Positions 7,724 through 17,044 of a stretch of 64,000 nucleotides of DNA are shown here, piece after piece. The DNA lies in assembly GCF_003417465.1 (NCBI RefSeq), contig NZ_QVMV01000028.1, forward strand, positions 1-64,000. The letters are read 5' to 3'. Made by a program: the position numbers and the translations under genes. The notes under the pieces were generated by a model, which saw only the letters and a list, made by a program, of their open reading frames with translations, searched no databases and was not told the origin of the DNA. The stretch's first letter is position 1; each line of letters starts with the position of its first letter. This DNA is from Wenzhouxiangella sp. 15190 (GTDB taxonomy: Bacteria > Pseudomonadota > Gammaproteobacteria > Xanthomonadales > Wenzhouxiangellaceae).

Positions 7724-7739
7724 CTATACAAGTATACAG
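7724..7739 (-). promoter_or_regulatory. LexA-like box upstream of the DUF222/HNH gene
   Basis: Read on the minus strand the sequence is CTGTATACTTGTATAG, about 22 bases before the start codon. It fits the gammaproteobacterial LexA form CTGT-N8-ACAG with one mismatch (ATAG), and contains the inverted repeat TATAC-TT-GTATA. SOS control of this nuclease gene is an inference. Confidence 0.35.
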
Positions 7740-7903
7740 TAATGCCGGGCAAAAATCCAGAAATCATCATTATTTCATGGGGTTAGATCGTCCCTGCATG
7801 TACAGGAGATTGACAGTACCTTCCCGTTGCTGTGGGCCAGCTTGTGCCCCGCGTCCGCGCCCGCTAGCATGGGCTGCGCCTCCATAACAAGAAGGGCGGG
7901 ACG

Positions 7904-10900
7904 TTGGCCGATCCGCGCGAAGCGCAATTCCAGCAGGACATAGTTGATGCGATGGCCGCCGGCGGGTGGCTGGTGGGTCGTTCGGAGGGGTACGACCGCG
8001 CCCGGGCGCTGTATGCCGAGGACGTGGTCGGCTACTACCGCGAGGCGCATCCGGATCAGTGGGAGCGGTTTTGCAAGCGCAACGAGCGCGACCCGGAATC
8101 GGCGTTGCTCGACAAGGTCGCGCGCGAACTGGACAAGGCCGGCACGCTGAATGTGCTGCGTCACGGTTTCAAGGTGCCCGGCGCGCGGGTGAGCCTGTGC
8201 ACCTTCAAACCCGACCACGGCATGAACGAGGATACCCTGGCGCGCTATCGCGCCAACCGCTTGCGCGTGGTGCCGGAGGTGTCCTACTCACCGCACGCGC
8301 GGACCGGCGAGTACAACCCGCGCCTGGACCTGGTGCTGTTCGTCAACGGCATTCCCACCGCCACGCTGGAATTGAAGAGCGAGTTCAAGCAGGCCCTGGA
8401 ACGCGCCCAGCGCCAGTATCGCCGCGACCGCCCGGTGCGCGCCCCGACCAACCGCAAGCCCGAGCCGCTTTTGACCTTCAAGCGCGGTGCGCTGGTGCAT
8501 TTCGCCGTCAGCCAGGCGCAGGTGGCCATGGCCACGAAGCTGGCCGGCAACAACACGGTGTTTCTGCCCTTCGACCAGGGCACGCCCGACGGTGGGGCGG
8601 GCAATCCGCCGCCGGCGAGCGAGGACGACTATGCCACCGGCTATCTCTGGGACGAGGTCTTCGCCCCGGACAACTGGCTGAAGATTCTCGGGCGCTTTCT
8701 GCACCTGGAGGTCAAGTCCGAGCAGGACTTCCACGGCAAGTGGCACAAGAAGGAGACCATGATCTTTCCCCGCTATCACCAGTGGGACGTGGTCAACAAG
8801 CTCCTCGACGCCACCCGCGGCGACGGTCCGGGCAAGCGCTACCTGGTGCAGCACAGCGCGGGCTCGGGCAAGTCCAACTCGATTGCCTGGACGGCGCACC
8901 AACTGGCCGCGCTCTACGACGACGACGGCAACAAGCGCTTCGACTCGGTGGTGGTGGTGACCGATCGCACCGTGCTCGACGACCAGCTGCAGGACACCAT
9001 TTACCAGTTCGAGCATGCCACCGGCGTGGTGCAACCGATCAGCCGCGACGAGGGTGGGCGGAGCAAGCGCGATCAGCTTGCCGCGGCGCTCGAGGCGCGC
9101 ACGCGCATCATCGTGGTGACCATCCAGACTTTCCCCGCACTGTTCGAGGCGCTGGACCAGCATCCGGATCTGAAGGCCGGCACCTATGCCGTCATCGCCG
9201 ACGAGGCCCATTCGTCCCAGACCGGCCAGGCGGCGGCCAAACTCAAGGCGCTGCTGGGCGTCGACCGGCCCGAGGGCGAGGATCTCAGTGCCGAGGAACT
9301 GCTCGATGCCGCCGTGGCCGCGCGCAAGCCCTCGGAGACGATCAGCTACTACGCCTTCACCGCCACGCCCAAGGGCAAGACCCTGGAGCTGTTCGGCACC
9401 CGGCCGGATCCCGAGCGCCCGCCGGCCGAGGACAACAAACCGGTGCCGTTTCACGTCTATTCCATGCGCCAGGCCATCGAGGAGGGTTTCATTCTCGATG
9501 TGCTGCACAACTACGTGACCTACAAGACCGCCTTTCGCCTGGCCCATCCCGACGCCGATGATCAGGAGGTCGACGCCCGCCGCGCCTCGACGCGCATCGC
9601 GCGCTGGGTGCGCCTGCATCCCTACAACATCGAGCAGAAGGTCGAGGTCATCGTCGAGCATTTCCGCGAAAAGGTCTATCCGCTGCTCGACAAGCAGGCC
9701 AAGGCGATGGTGGTCACCGGCAGCCGCCAGGAAGCGGTGCGCTATCAGTTGGCCATGCGTAGCTATATTGACGAGAAGAACTACGATTCCGTGCATCCGC
9801 TGGTGGCGTTTTCCGGCTCGGTGCCGGCCGACGAGTACATTCCGGCGGAAGTTACCGAGACCAGTGGCGAACTGAACCCCGGGCTGAAGGGGCGCGATCA
9901 TCGCGAGGCCTTCAACACCGGCGATTTCAACGTGATGATCGTCGCCAACAAGTTCCAGACCGGTTTCGATCAGCCGCGGCTGTGCGCCATGTACGTCGAC
10001 CGCAAACTGCAGGGCGTCGACTGTGTGCAGACCCTCTCAAGGCTCAATCGCCGCTTCCCGGGCAAGGAAGCGCCGTTCGTGCTCGATTTCGTCAACGATG
10101 CCGAGGACGTGCGCGCGTCCTTCGAGCCTTACTACAACACCGCCGAGCTGACCGACGTCTCCGACCCCGACATCGTCTTCGACCTGCAGCGCAAGCTCAA
10201 CGAGGCGCGCGTCTACGAGTGGCACCAGGTCGAGTCCTTCTTTCGCGCCTTTCACGACAAGAAGGCGTCGAATTCGACGCTTTCGTATTACACGGCGCCG
10301 GCCGTTGAGCGGTTCAGGAAGCGCTATCACGATGCGCTGGCCGACCTGCGCCACTGGCAGGCCGAAAAGCGCCGCGCCGAGGAAAATGGCAACCGCGACG
10401 GGCGCCAGCGCGCCGAGCACGAACTGGCCGAGGCCGGTGAACGGCGCGATGCGCTCGATCTGTTCCGGCGCGACCTGCAGAGCTTCTATCGCACCTACGA
10501 GTTTCTCGCCCAGATCGTCGACTACGACGACCGGGAGCTGGAGGCATTGTGCGTGTTCGCCCGCCATCTGCATCCGCTACTTCGCACCGAGCGCCTCGAC
10601 GACGAGGATCTCGACCTGTCCGAACTGGACCTGACCCACTACCGGCTCAACAAGCAGAACGAACAGAGCATCCGGCTGGGGGAAGAGCAGGGCGAGTACG
10701 GCCTCGATCCGGTCTCGGAAGTCGGTAGCGGAAAGCCGAAAGATCCCAAAAAGGAACGCCTGGCCGAGATCATCGAGCGGCTCAACGACCTGTTCGGTAC
10801 CGAGGTCGACGACCGCGACCAGCTCCAGTTCGCCGACAACCTGGCCGATCGCATGAGCCGCGACGAGGGCGTGGTCGATCAGATCCGCAGCCACACCCCC

Positions 10901-11086
10901 GAGCAGGTGATGCACGGCCGGTTTCCGCGCCTGCTCGAACAGATCGTGCTCGACGCCATGTCCGACCACGAGGAACTGGCCACCAAGGCGCTCGAGACCG
11001 ACAACAACCTCAACGGCCTGGCCTGGGCCGTGCTGCGGCTGATGGCCGAGCGGGATGGCACGGCGCGTGTGGGAGGAGTTGATTGA
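7904..11086 (+). CDS. hsdR: Type I restriction enzyme R subunit (HsdR-like)
   Basis: The 1060-residue protein begins with a PD-(D/E)XK nuclease domain (LDLVLFV near 140, LELKSEF near 155). A two-lobed SF2 helicase motor follows: Walker A HSAGSGKSN near 318-326, DEAH box near 432, FTATPKGK near 485, and the second-lobe motifs TGFDQP near 686 and QTLSRLNR near 709. A helical C-terminal region would contact the methyltransferase. In type I systems this subunit translocates DNA with ATP and cleaves at a distance. The start is TTG, with no ATG nearby in frame. No hsdM or hsdS gene is in the window. Partners may lie elsewhere, or the subunit is an orphan. Confidence 0.92.
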   Translation: MADPREAQFQQDIVDAMAAGGWLVGRSEGYDRARALYAEDVVGYYREAHPDQWERFCKRNERDPESALLDKVARELDKAGTLNVLRHGFKVPGARVSLCTFKPDHGMNEDTLARYRANRLRVVPEVSYSPHARTGEYNPRLDLVLFVNGIPTATLELKSEFKQALERAQRQYRRDRPVRAPTNRKPEPLLTFKRGALVHFAVSQAQVAMATKLAGNNTVFLPFDQGTPDGGAGNPPPASEDDYATGYLWDEVFAPDNWLKILGRFLHLEVKSEQDFHGKWHKKETMIFPRYHQWDVVNKLLDATRGDGPGKRYLVQHSAGSGKSNSIAWTAHQLAALYDDDGNKRFDSVVVVTDRTVLDDQLQDTIYQFEHATGVVQPISRDEGGRSKRDQLAAALEARTRIIVVTIQTFPALFEALDQHPDLKAGTYAVIADEAHSSQTGQAAAKLKALLGVDRPEGEDLSAEELLDAAVAARKPSETISYYAFTATPKGKTLELFGTRPDPERPPAEDNKPVPFHVYSMRQAIEEGFILDVLHNYVTYKTAFRLAHPDADDQEVDARRASTRIARWVRLHPYNIEQKVEVIVEHFREKVYPLLDKQAKAMVVTGSRQEAVRYQLAMRSYIDEKNYDSVHPLVAFSGSVPADEYIPAEVTETSGELNPGLKGRDHREAFNTGDFNVMIVANKFQTGFDQPRLCAMYVDRKLQGVDCVQTLSRLNRRFPGKEAPFVLDFVNDAEDVRASFEPYYNTAELTDVSDPDIVFDLQRKLNEARVYEWHQVESFFRAFHDKKASNSTLSYYTAPAVERFRKRYHDALADLRHWQAEKRRAEENGNRDGRQRAEHELAEAGERRDALDLFRRDLQSFYRTYEFLAQIVDYDDRELEALCVFARHLHPLLRTERLDDEDLDLSELDLTHYRLNKQNEQSIRLGEEQGEYGLDPVSEVGSGKPKDPKKERLAEIIERLNDLFGTEVDDRDQLQFADNLADRMSRDEGVVDQIRSHTPEQVMHGRFPRLLEQIVLDAMSDHEELATKALETDNNLNGLAWAVLRLMAERDGTARVGGVD

Positions 11087-11220
11087 TGGATAGAGAGTTA
11101 AAGGATCAGGTGTCCGAGTGGCCCGAGGGCTATTTCGAGCGGCTGTTTGACCGCGACGAGATCGCGCCGCTGGAACGCGGCAGCCAGGGCGAGTTCGAGT
11201 CCCGAATGCAGCTGGAATGA
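11086..11220 (+). CDS. Small ORF overlapping the hsdR stop (44 aa)
   Basis: The ATG overlaps the hsdR TGA (TGATG), so translation would be coupled. The peptide contains WPEGYFERLFDR and PLERGSQGEFESR. This recalls the C-terminal tails of some type II antitoxin or small bacterial proteins, but I cannot name a family. It could be a real small protein or the remnant of a longer gene. Confidence 0.4.
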   Translation: MDRELKDQVSEWPEGYFERLFDRDEIAPLERGSQGEFESRMQLE

Positions 11221-11270
11221 AGCTGCGTCTGGTAGCCCGGAATTCCAGGCCGTGGGCCAAGGAAGGGGTG

Positions 11271-11320
11271 GAGCGCGCCGGTGGCGACGGGTACGCCCAG
11301 GCTGGGCGTCCGGATTGTGC
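11271..11320 (-). pseudogene. Short relic resembling the 3' part of copA
   Basis: Bases 11271-11304 match 12170-12203 inside the copper ATPase gene at 30 of 34 positions in the same orientation. On the minus strand they encode SLGVPVATGALHPFLG, against [16 protein letters not shown] in the ATPase. The frame is lost on either side. It looks like the leftover of a partial duplication or an older ATPase copy beyond the toxin-antitoxin pair. Confidence 0.45.
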
Positions 11321-11355
11321 GAAACCGAGTTGTTGGTCCGTGATCGGCCTGAGGT

Positions 11356-11374
11356 ATATACTAAGTAATTACTT
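11356..11374 (+). promoter_or_regulatory. Promoter/operator of the parDE-like pair
   Basis: TATACT at 11356-11361 could be the -10 element. The perfect 12-bp palindrome AAGTAATTACTT at 11363-11374 lies just before the antitoxin start. Such palindromes are typical operators for ribbon-helix-helix antitoxins that repress their own operon. Confidence 0.5.
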
Positions 11375-11392
11375 CAATTGGGCAGCATTCAT

Positions 11393-11677
11393 ATGAGCAA
11401 GGACGCCATTTTCACAATGAAGCTCGAGCCCGAACTGCGCGAGGCCTTTGTGGCGGCGGCCGGCGAGGAGGGCCGTCCGGCATCACAAGTCATGCGCGAA
11501 CTGATGCGGGAATATATCGAGAAGCAGACAGCGCATGAGAATTACCAAGCCTGGCTGGAGCGCAAGGTGGAACGGGCACGCGAGTCCATGCGCGCCGGCC
11601 GCGCGCTGGATACCGAGCAGGTGGAAGCGGAATTTGCCGCCCTTCGAAACGAGGCCATGAAGGTTGCCGAGCCGTGA
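11393..11677 (+). CDS. ParD/CopG-like ribbon-helix-helix antitoxin
   Basis: From the ATG at 11393 the protein is 94 residues. Its N-terminus has the strand-helix-helix pattern of ribbon-helix-helix DNA-binding proteins (FTMKLEPELREAFVAAAGEEGRPASQVMRELMREYI), followed by a charged helical tail that would wrap the toxin. An upstream in-frame TTG at 11378 is a less likely start. It overlaps the downstream toxin gene by four bases, and the pair forms an autoregulated operon with the palindrome at 11363-11374 as likely operator. Confidence 0.85.
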   Translation: MSKDAIFTMKLEPELREAFVAAAGEEGRPASQVMRELMREYIEKQTAHENYQAWLERKVERARESMRAGRALDTEQVEAEFAALRNEAMKVAEP

Positions 11678-11973
11678 GAGTCGTCTGGACGCCGGAGGCG
11701 CGGACAGACCGATTCGAAATCTGGGCCTGGATTGCACGGGAGGACCCTTTCGCTGCGGCCCGAATGGACGAGCGCTTCGGGACGGCAGTGCATCGGCTCG
11801 GTGATCACCCGCAACTGGGACAGGATGGTCTGGTGCCGGGTACAAGGGAGTTCATCGTTCACGAAAGCTACCGTTTGATCTACGAAGTCGACTCGAAGAG
11901 TGACCGCATTTGGATTCTCGGGTTGGTCCACACTCATCGCCAATGGCCACCGCTGCAAGACGAACGCGAATAG
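11674..11973 (+). CDS. RelE/ParE-family toxin
   Basis: This 99-residue protein has the ParE layout: an N-terminal strand (VVWTPEARTD), two helices, and a sheet with the conserved late segments GTREFIVHESYRLIYEVD and ILGLVHTHRQWP. ParE toxins usually poison DNA gyrase, and RelE relatives cleave ribosome-bound mRNA. Target cannot be settled here; the RxxIVHxSYRLIY segment and RHH partner favour ParE. The GTG start overlaps the antitoxin stop, ensuring coupled expression. Confidence 0.85.
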   Translation: MRVVWTPEARTDRFEIWAWIAREDPFAAARMDERFGTAVHRLGDHPQLGQDGLVPGTREFIVHESYRLIYEVDSKSDRIWILGLVHTHRQWPPLQDERE

Positions 11974-12057
11974 GCCGTGATTCCAGGGCCCAACGCATTC
12001 AGGGTGCGCCACCGACAGTGGATCACTTGAGGGTCCCGGGCCGCGCAGGCGTTTCGC

Positions 12058-14355
12058 TCAAATAGATACCTTGTTCAACCGCAGGGCATTGCCGATCACC
12101 GACACCGAGCTGAAACTCATGGCGGCCGCGGCGATCATCGGGCTGAGCAACAGGCCGAAGAACGGGTAGAGCACGCCGGCGGCGACGGGCACGCCCAGAC
12201 TGTTGTAGACGAAGGCGAAGAACAGGTTCTGCTTGATGTTCGCCAGGGTCGCGCGCGACAGGCGACGGGCGCGGACGATGCCGTTTAGATCCCCCTTGAT
12301 CAGGGTGACGCCGGCCGATTCCATGGCCACATCGGTACCCGTGCCCATGGCGATGCCGACCTGCGCCTGCGCCAGGGCCGGGGCGTCGTTGATGCCGTCG
12401 CCGGCCATGGCCACGGTGCGTCCCTGCTCCTGCAGTTCCTTGACCTTCTCGGCCTTGTCCTTCGGCGCGACGTCGGCAAAGACCCGGTCGATGCCCAGCT
12501 CCTTCGCCACCGCCTTGGCTGTCGTTTCGCTGTCGCCGGTGACCATCACGATCTCCAGGCCCTCTTCATGTAAGGCCTCGATCGCATCGTGCGTGCTTTC
12601 CTTGATGGGATCGGCCACGCCGATCAGGCCGGCAGCCTTGCCGTCGACGGCGGCGAACATGGCCGTCTGGCCCTTGCCGCGCAGTTCTTCGGCCGTATCG
12701 ATCAGTGCTTCGACGTCGATGTCGAGCGTGTCCATCAGCTTGCGGTTACCCAGGGCGACCTGCTGCTCGCCGACGCGGCCGTACACGCCCTGGCCGGTGA
12801 CGGACTCGAAATCGGACACATCGGTCAGCTCGATATCACGGGCCTTGGCGCCTTCCACGATCGATTCGGCCAGCGGGTGCTCACTGGCGCGCTCGAGCGA
12901 GGCGACGGCGCCGAGCAGGTCGGCTTCATCCACGCCTTCGGCGGTTTTGATGTCGGCGAGTTTCGGGCTGCCTTCGGTGAGCGTGCCGGTCTTGTCGACG
13001 ATCAGGGTGTCGACCTCGCGGAAGACTTCGATCGCCTCGGCATTGCGGAACAGCACGCCCATGCCTGCACCGCGGCCGGTGGCGACCATGATCGACATCG
13101 GTGTGGCCAGGCCCAGCGCGCAGGGGCAGGCGATGATCAGTACGGCCACGGCATTGACGACGGCGTAGGCCAGTCTCGGCTCGGGGCCAAAGCTCAGCCA
13201 GGCGAAGAACGCGATCACCGCTGCCGCAACGACCGCCGGCACGAAATACTTTGCCACGACGTCGGCCAGGTTCTGGATCGGCGCGCGCGAGCGCTGCGCC
13301 TCGGCCACCATCTGCACGATCTGTGACAGCACGGTGTCGTTGCCCACCTGCTTGGCCTCGATCACCAGCGTGCCCGAGTCGTTGACCGTCGCCCCGATCA
13401 CTTTCTCGCCGGAAGATTTCTCGACCTTGACCGGCTCGCCGGTAATCATCGACTCATCCACGTTGGAGCGGCCTTCGACCACCTCGCCGTCGACCGGGAT
13501 CTTCTCGCCGGGACGCACGCGCAGCCGGTCGCCGATCTGCACGTCCTCGAGCGGGACGTCTTCCTCGTTGCCGTCGGAGTCGATGCGCCGCGCGGTTTTC
13601 GGCGCCAGGCCGAGCAGGGCGCGAATGGCCTGGCTGGTCCTCGAACGCGCCTTCAGTTCCAGCACCTGGCCGAGCAGCACCAGGGTGACGATCACGGCCG
13701 CCGCCTCGAAATACACGCCCACCGTGCCTTGCTCGTTGACCATGGTTGGCGGAAAGATGCCCGGCGCCACGGTTGCGACCACGCTGTAGATGTAGGCGAC
13801 CGAAACACCCAGCGCGATCAACGTGAACATGTTCAGGTTCATGGTGCGAACGGACAACCAGCCGCGCACGAAGAACGGCCAGCCCGCCCAAAGCACCACC
13901 GGCGTGGCGAGAACCAGCTCCAGCCAGATGCCGAGCTGATGCGGAATTACTTCCTCCAGGCCGGGAATGAACATCTTGCCCATGGCCAGGAACAGCACGA
14001 TGGCCGACAGCGGCACGCTCACCCAGAAGCGTCGGCTCATGTCGACCAGTTCGGGATTGTCCTCTTCTTCGACAGTCACGGTCCGCGGCTCCAGCGCCAT
14101 GCCGCAGATCGGACAGTCTCCGGGTTCGTCGCGCACGATCTCCGGGTGCATCGGGCAGGTGTACTCGGTCTTGGTCGACGGACCGGACTGCGCCTTCTCC
14201 AGCGCCATCCCGCACTTGGGGCAGGTACCCGGCTCGTCGGATTCCACGCCCGGGCACATCGGGCAGTAATACGCCTTGTCGCCCGAAGGCTGATTGCCGT
14301 CGGTGTGATGATGCTCGTGTTCCGAGTGGCAGCAGTGGTGCTCGTTTTCACTCAT
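12058..14355 (-). CDS. copA: Copper-translocating P1B-type ATPase
   Basis: The 765-residue protein exports copper (probably Cu+) from the cytoplasm using ATP. A His/Cys-rich N-terminus is followed by two short heavy-metal-binding repeats (YYCPMC..CGMAL near 29-52 and [14 protein letters not shown] near 64-88) instead of a classic HMA domain. The CPC metal motif is near 412 ([12 protein letters not shown]), the phosphorylation site DKTGT near 455, the SEHPLAES motif near 490 and GDGINDAP near 652. The last helices have YNSLG and MSFSS, both usual for Cu+ pumps. The gene lies 51 bases downstream of a CsoR-type repressor gene on the same strand and is surely controlled by it. Confidence 0.93.
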   Translation of the reverse strand: MSENEHHCCHSEHEHHHTDGNQPSGDKAYYCPMCPGVESDEPGTCPKCGMALEKAQSGPSTKTEYTCPMHPEIVRDEPGDCPICGMALEPRTVTVEEEDNPELVDMSRRFWVSVPLSAIVLFLAMGKMFIPGLEEVIPHQLGIWLELVLATPVVLWAGWPFFVRGWLSVRTMNLNMFTLIALGVSVAYIYSVVATVAPGIFPPTMVNEQGTVGVYFEAAAVIVTLVLLGQVLELKARSRTSQAIRALLGLAPKTARRIDSDGNEEDVPLEDVQIGDRLRVRPGEKIPVDGEVVEGRSNVDESMITGEPVKVEKSSGEKVIGATVNDSGTLVIEAKQVGNDTVLSQIVQMVAEAQRSRAPIQNLADVVAKYFVPAVVAAAVIAFFAWLSFGPEPRLAYAVVNAVAVLIIACPCALGLATPMSIMVATGRGAGMGVLFRNAEAIEVFREVDTLIVDKTGTLTEGSPKLADIKTAEGVDEADLLGAVASLERASEHPLAESIVEGAKARDIELTDVSDFESVTGQGVYGRVGEQQVALGNRKLMDTLDIDVEALIDTAEELRGKGQTAMFAAVDGKAAGLIGVADPIKESTHDAIEALHEEGLEIVMVTGDSETTAKAVAKELGIDRVFADVAPKDKAEKVKELQEQGRTVAMAGDGINDAPALAQAQVGIAMGTGTDVAMESAGVTLIKGDLNGIVRARRLSRATLANIKQNLFFAFVYNSLGVPVAAGVLYPFFGLLLSPMIAAAAMSFSSVSVIGNALRLNKVSI

Positions 14356-14406
14356 TGCAAAGCTCGCGAATTGATTGGAAAGAAAGAGGAGATGGGGCAG
14401 GGCGCC

Positions 14407-14685
14407 TCAGCGCCCGTAACGGGTCAGCACATCGACCAGTTCGTCGATACGCTCGTTCGGCTCGGATGTGCGCCCCTTGGCCAGCTCGTCCTGAATGCAG
14501 TGCTGAACATGCGTGCGCAACACGCCGTCCTCCACCGCCCGCAACGCCGACCGCGCCGCCCGGAGCTGGGTGAGGATATCGACGCAGTAGCGCTCCTCGT
14601 TGATCATCTTGACGACACCGTCGAGCTGCCCCCGCGCCCGATTCAGGCGGCGCAGCTGTTCATGATGGGAGGGGTGCCGAGTCAT
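14407..14685 (-). CDS. csoR: CsoR-family copper-responsive repressor
   Basis: This 92-residue, all-helical protein has the Cu(I) ligand set of CsoR: Cys34 (RYCVDIL), His59 and Cys63 (RTHVQHC), with the same spacing as the founding CsoR (C-x24-H-x3-C). An LRRLNRARGQLDGV helix near 11-24 is the family signature. CsoR tetramers release their G-tract operator when copper binds. A matching operator lies 11 bases upstream, so the protein likely represses itself and the downstream ATPase. Confidence 0.92.
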   Translation of the reverse strand: MTRHPSHHEQLRRLNRARGQLDGVVKMINEERYCVDILTQLRAARSALRAVEDGVLRTHVQHCIQDELAKGRTSEPNERIDELVDVLTRYGR

Positions 14686-14696
14686 GGGGAAACATG

Positions 14697-14713
14697 ATAC
14701 CCCTAGGGGGTAT
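14697..14713. promoter_or_regulatory. csoR: CsoR-type operator
   Basis: ATACCCCTAGGGGGTAT is an almost perfect inverted repeat with the C/G tracts around TA found in CsoR operators. It lies just upstream of the csoR start on the minus strand, where bound repressor would block the promoter. Confidence 0.8.
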
Positions 14714-14922
14714 GCTATGCAACTCGAAAAGGGTTGAGGTCAATATATATTCTGTTTATTCAGGATGTTATGGAACATATTTCAGGTCGTATATAGAACG
14801 TTTCATGACATTGCAGGGGGTATCCGCAAATGGGGAAGGGCTGGCGAGGGGCCGGCCCGAGGGTAAGCGTACAGGCTGTAGACTGTGCGACGGTCTAGAA
14901 GATTTCTCCCCGGAGCATTCTC

Positions 14923-15894
14923 ATGCGCATAGCCACCGCTACCGTTCTGCTGTTCGTCATCGGCCTGTCTCATGCCGGCGACTACCCCCACCCGGTGCAA
15001 TCGTTCGACTTCGACAGCCAGCGTCAGGAACTGTCGATGGCCTACATGGACGTGATGCCGGATGTCGAGCCCCGCGGCACCTTTGTTCTCTTGCACGGCA
15101 AGAACTTCAACGGCGCGTACTGGCACCAGACCATCGACTTCCTGACCGAACGCGGCTTTCGCGTCGTAGTACCAGATCAAATTGGTTTCGGCCGCTCATC
15201 CATGCCGGCACACTACCAGTTCACCTTCGACCAGCTCGCTGCCAATACACGTGCATTGCTGGCGCATCTGGATGTGTCGGCGGCGCACGTGATCGGACAT
15301 TCCATGGGCGGGATGCTGGCCACGCGTTTTGCCCTTCAGTATCCCGAGTTTGCCGATCAGCTCGTGCTGCTCAATCCCATTGGTCTGGAAGATTGGCGCG
15401 CCATGGGCGTGCCGTACGTGCCGATCGAGCGGATCTACCGAGCCGAGTTGCAGAAGGACTTCGAATCGATCCGGGCGTACCAGCGGGCCAGCTACTACGA
15501 CGGCGACTGGAAAGAGCGCTACGAGCCCTGGGCCCGCATGCTGGCCGAAGCCTACGAAGGTGACGAAGGGGAACGATTCGCCTGGAACATGGCATTGACC
15601 GCCGACATGGTGCTGTCGCAGCCGGTGGTGTACCAGTTCGACCAGCTCGCCGTACCCACCGTGTTGATGATCGGCCTGCGCGATCGCACGGCCATCGGCC
15701 GCAACCTGGTCGACGAGGCACTGGCCGAGAAGATGGGCGATTACCCGGCATTGACCGAAAAGGTGGCCGGAATGATCCCCGACGTCGAGGTCGTGCGGTT
15801 CGAGGGCATCGGCCATCTGCCGCATATCGAGGCGCCGGAAGCGTATCTCGAGGCGCTCGGAGACGTGATCCCGGACGGGCGGGTCGTCGAATGA
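14923..15894 (+). CDS. Exported alpha/beta hydrolase
   Basis: A short signal peptide (about residues 1-19, ending SHAG) leads into an alpha/beta hydrolase fold. The oxyanion HGK motif is near 58, the nucleophile elbow GHSMGG at about 125-130 (Ser127), the acid probably the Asp in LRDRT near 253, and the catalytic His in GIGHLPH near 297. These are periplasmic esterase/haloalkane-dehalogenase-like enzymes whose substrate cannot be assigned. The downstream small membrane-protein gene overlaps its stop (ATGA). A promoter is not obvious in the 237-base gap after the csoR operator, which is AT-rich around 14740-14800. Confidence 0.88.
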   Translation: MRIATATVLLFVIGLSHAGDYPHPVQSFDFDSQRQELSMAYMDVMPDVEPRGTFVLLHGKNFNGAYWHQTIDFLTERGFRVVVPDQIGFGRSSMPAHYQFTFDQLAANTRALLAHLDVSAAHVIGHSMGGMLATRFALQYPEFADQLVLLNPIGLEDWRAMGVPYVPIERIYRAELQKDFESIRAYQRASYYDGDWKERYEPWARMLAEAYEGDEGERFAWNMALTADMVLSQPVVYQFDQLAVPTVLMIGLRDRTAIGRNLVDEALAEKMGDYPALTEKVAGMIPDVEVVRFEGIGHLPHIEAPEAYLEALGDVIPDGRVVE

Positions 15895-16115
15895 AATACA
15901 GCCCGGCCCGCGGATCCGAGGCCGTTGTCTGCTGGATTCTGATCGCCGCTTGCGTGGCGATCATTGCGGTGGCGTTGGCCGGCTGGCTGGCGGAAACCAC
16001 GAAGCTTTCCTGGCTGGAGGTGCTGCTGCCGGTACTGGGAATCTTCGGCGCCACGGCTCGTTTGCGAGGATGGGCACCTCCGCCCAAGGGCGGGGCTGGT
16101 GGCGGCGGTCCCTAA
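15891..16115 (+). CDS. Small membrane protein (74 aa)
   Basis: The ATG overlaps the hydrolase stop codon, so the two are translationally coupled. One or two hydrophobic segments (about residues 12-33 and 40-53) are followed by a Pro/Gly-rich tail. No family is recognised. Its last four bases overlap the convergent ferredoxin reductase gene. Confidence 0.6.
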   Translation: MKYSPARGSEAVVCWILIAACVAIIAVALAGWLAETTKLSWLEVLLPVLGIFGATARLRGWAPPPKGGAGGGGP

Positions 16116-16885
16116 CCCACGAACGCCCGCTCGAAGACGTAATCGCCCGCCTGGCCGATTGAAGGGCTGACCTGGAATCCGCGCTCATCGAGCAGCTCGC
16201 GGAAGTCCTTCAGCATGGCCATGCTGCCGCAGAGCATGACGCGATCGTTTTCCGGGTCCAGATCCGGCAGCCCGAGATCGCTGGTCATTTGTCCCGAATC
16301 CAGCAGGTCCGTCAGCCGACCGCTGTGGATAAACGGCTCCCGGGAAACGGCGGGGTAGTAGAGTAGGCGCCCCCGGATCATGTCGCCAAGCAGCTCATGG
16401 TTTGGCAGTTCATCCGTGATGTGTTCCCGGTAGGCCAGATCCTCGACAAGCCGCACGCCGTGGGCAACGATGACGCTGTCGAAGCGCTCGTAGGTTTCAG
16501 GGTCCTTGATGATGGACAGATACGGCGCCAGGCCGGTGCCCGTTCCCAGCAGGTAGAGGCGCTTGCCGGGATGCAGGTCGCTGATCAGCAGGGTGCCCGT
16601 GGGCTTTTTCGACAGCAGGATCTCGTCGCCGACTTGCAGGTGCTGCAGGCGGGAGGTCAGCGGGCCGTCGGGCACCTTGATGGAAAAGAACTCCAGTTCT
16701 TCCTCCCAGGCGGCACTGGCAAACGAGTAGGCACGCATCAGCGGCTTGCCGTCGACGGGCAGGCCGATCATGATGAACTGGCCGCTTTCGAACCTCAGGC
16801 CGGGATCGCGCGTGGTCCGGAAGCTGAACAGGCCGTCGTTCCAGTGATGCACGCTCAACACGCGCTCGCGGCGGAATTTGTCCAT
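16112..16885 (-). CDS. fpr: Ferredoxin--NADP+ reductase
   Basis: The 257-residue protein has the FAD-binding motif RAYSFAS at about residues 50-56 and the NADP-binding GTGTGLAP near 112-119. It ends DYVFERAFVG, close to the YVFERAFVEK tail of bacterial Fpr enzymes, which stacks on the flavin. Fpr moves electrons between NADPH and ferredoxin or flavodoxin in the cytoplasm, feeding iron-sulfur assembly and oxidative-stress defence. Length and motif order are normal. It is on the same strand as the helicase gene upstream but about 160 bases away, so probably transcribed separately. Confidence 0.92.
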   Translation of the reverse strand: MDKFRRERVLSVHHWNDGLFSFRTTRDPGLRFESGQFIMIGLPVDGKPLMRAYSFASAAWEEELEFFSIKVPDGPLTSRLQHLQVGDEILLSKKPTGTLLISDLHPGKRLYLLGTGTGLAPYLSIIKDPETYERFDSVIVAHGVRLVEDLAYREHITDELPNHELLGDMIRGRLLYYPAVSREPFIHSGRLTDLLDSGQMTSDLGLPDLDPENDRVMLCGSMAMLKDFRELLDERGFQVSPSIGQAGDYVFERAFVG

Positions 16886-17002
16886 GGTCAGGGGTGGGTT
16901 CCTACCGGGTAAAGCGATGCATGCTAACGAAGGAGCCGGGAAAGTCCTTGTCTCAAATCAAGGCATTCCATTCCGTAGGGCAGCTTGGGTCACGGTTACA
17001 GC

Positions 17003-17027
17003 GGCGACGGACCGGAGGCCCGTCGCC
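17003..17027. terminator. Stem-loop downstream of the helicase gene
   Basis: GGCGACGG and CCGTCGCC form an 8-bp GC stem with a 9-base loop, 18 bases past the end of the helicase gene. There is no T-run on either side, so intrinsic termination would be weak; it may instead stabilise the mRNA end. Confidence 0.35.
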
Positions 17028-17044
17028 AAAGCAATTTCCCGTGA

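Noticed and set aside
8288-9901. Minus-strand open frame of 537 codons opposite hsdR
   Set aside because: It lies entirely under the helicase and nuclease motifs of hsdR and has low-complexity composition typical of shadow frames.
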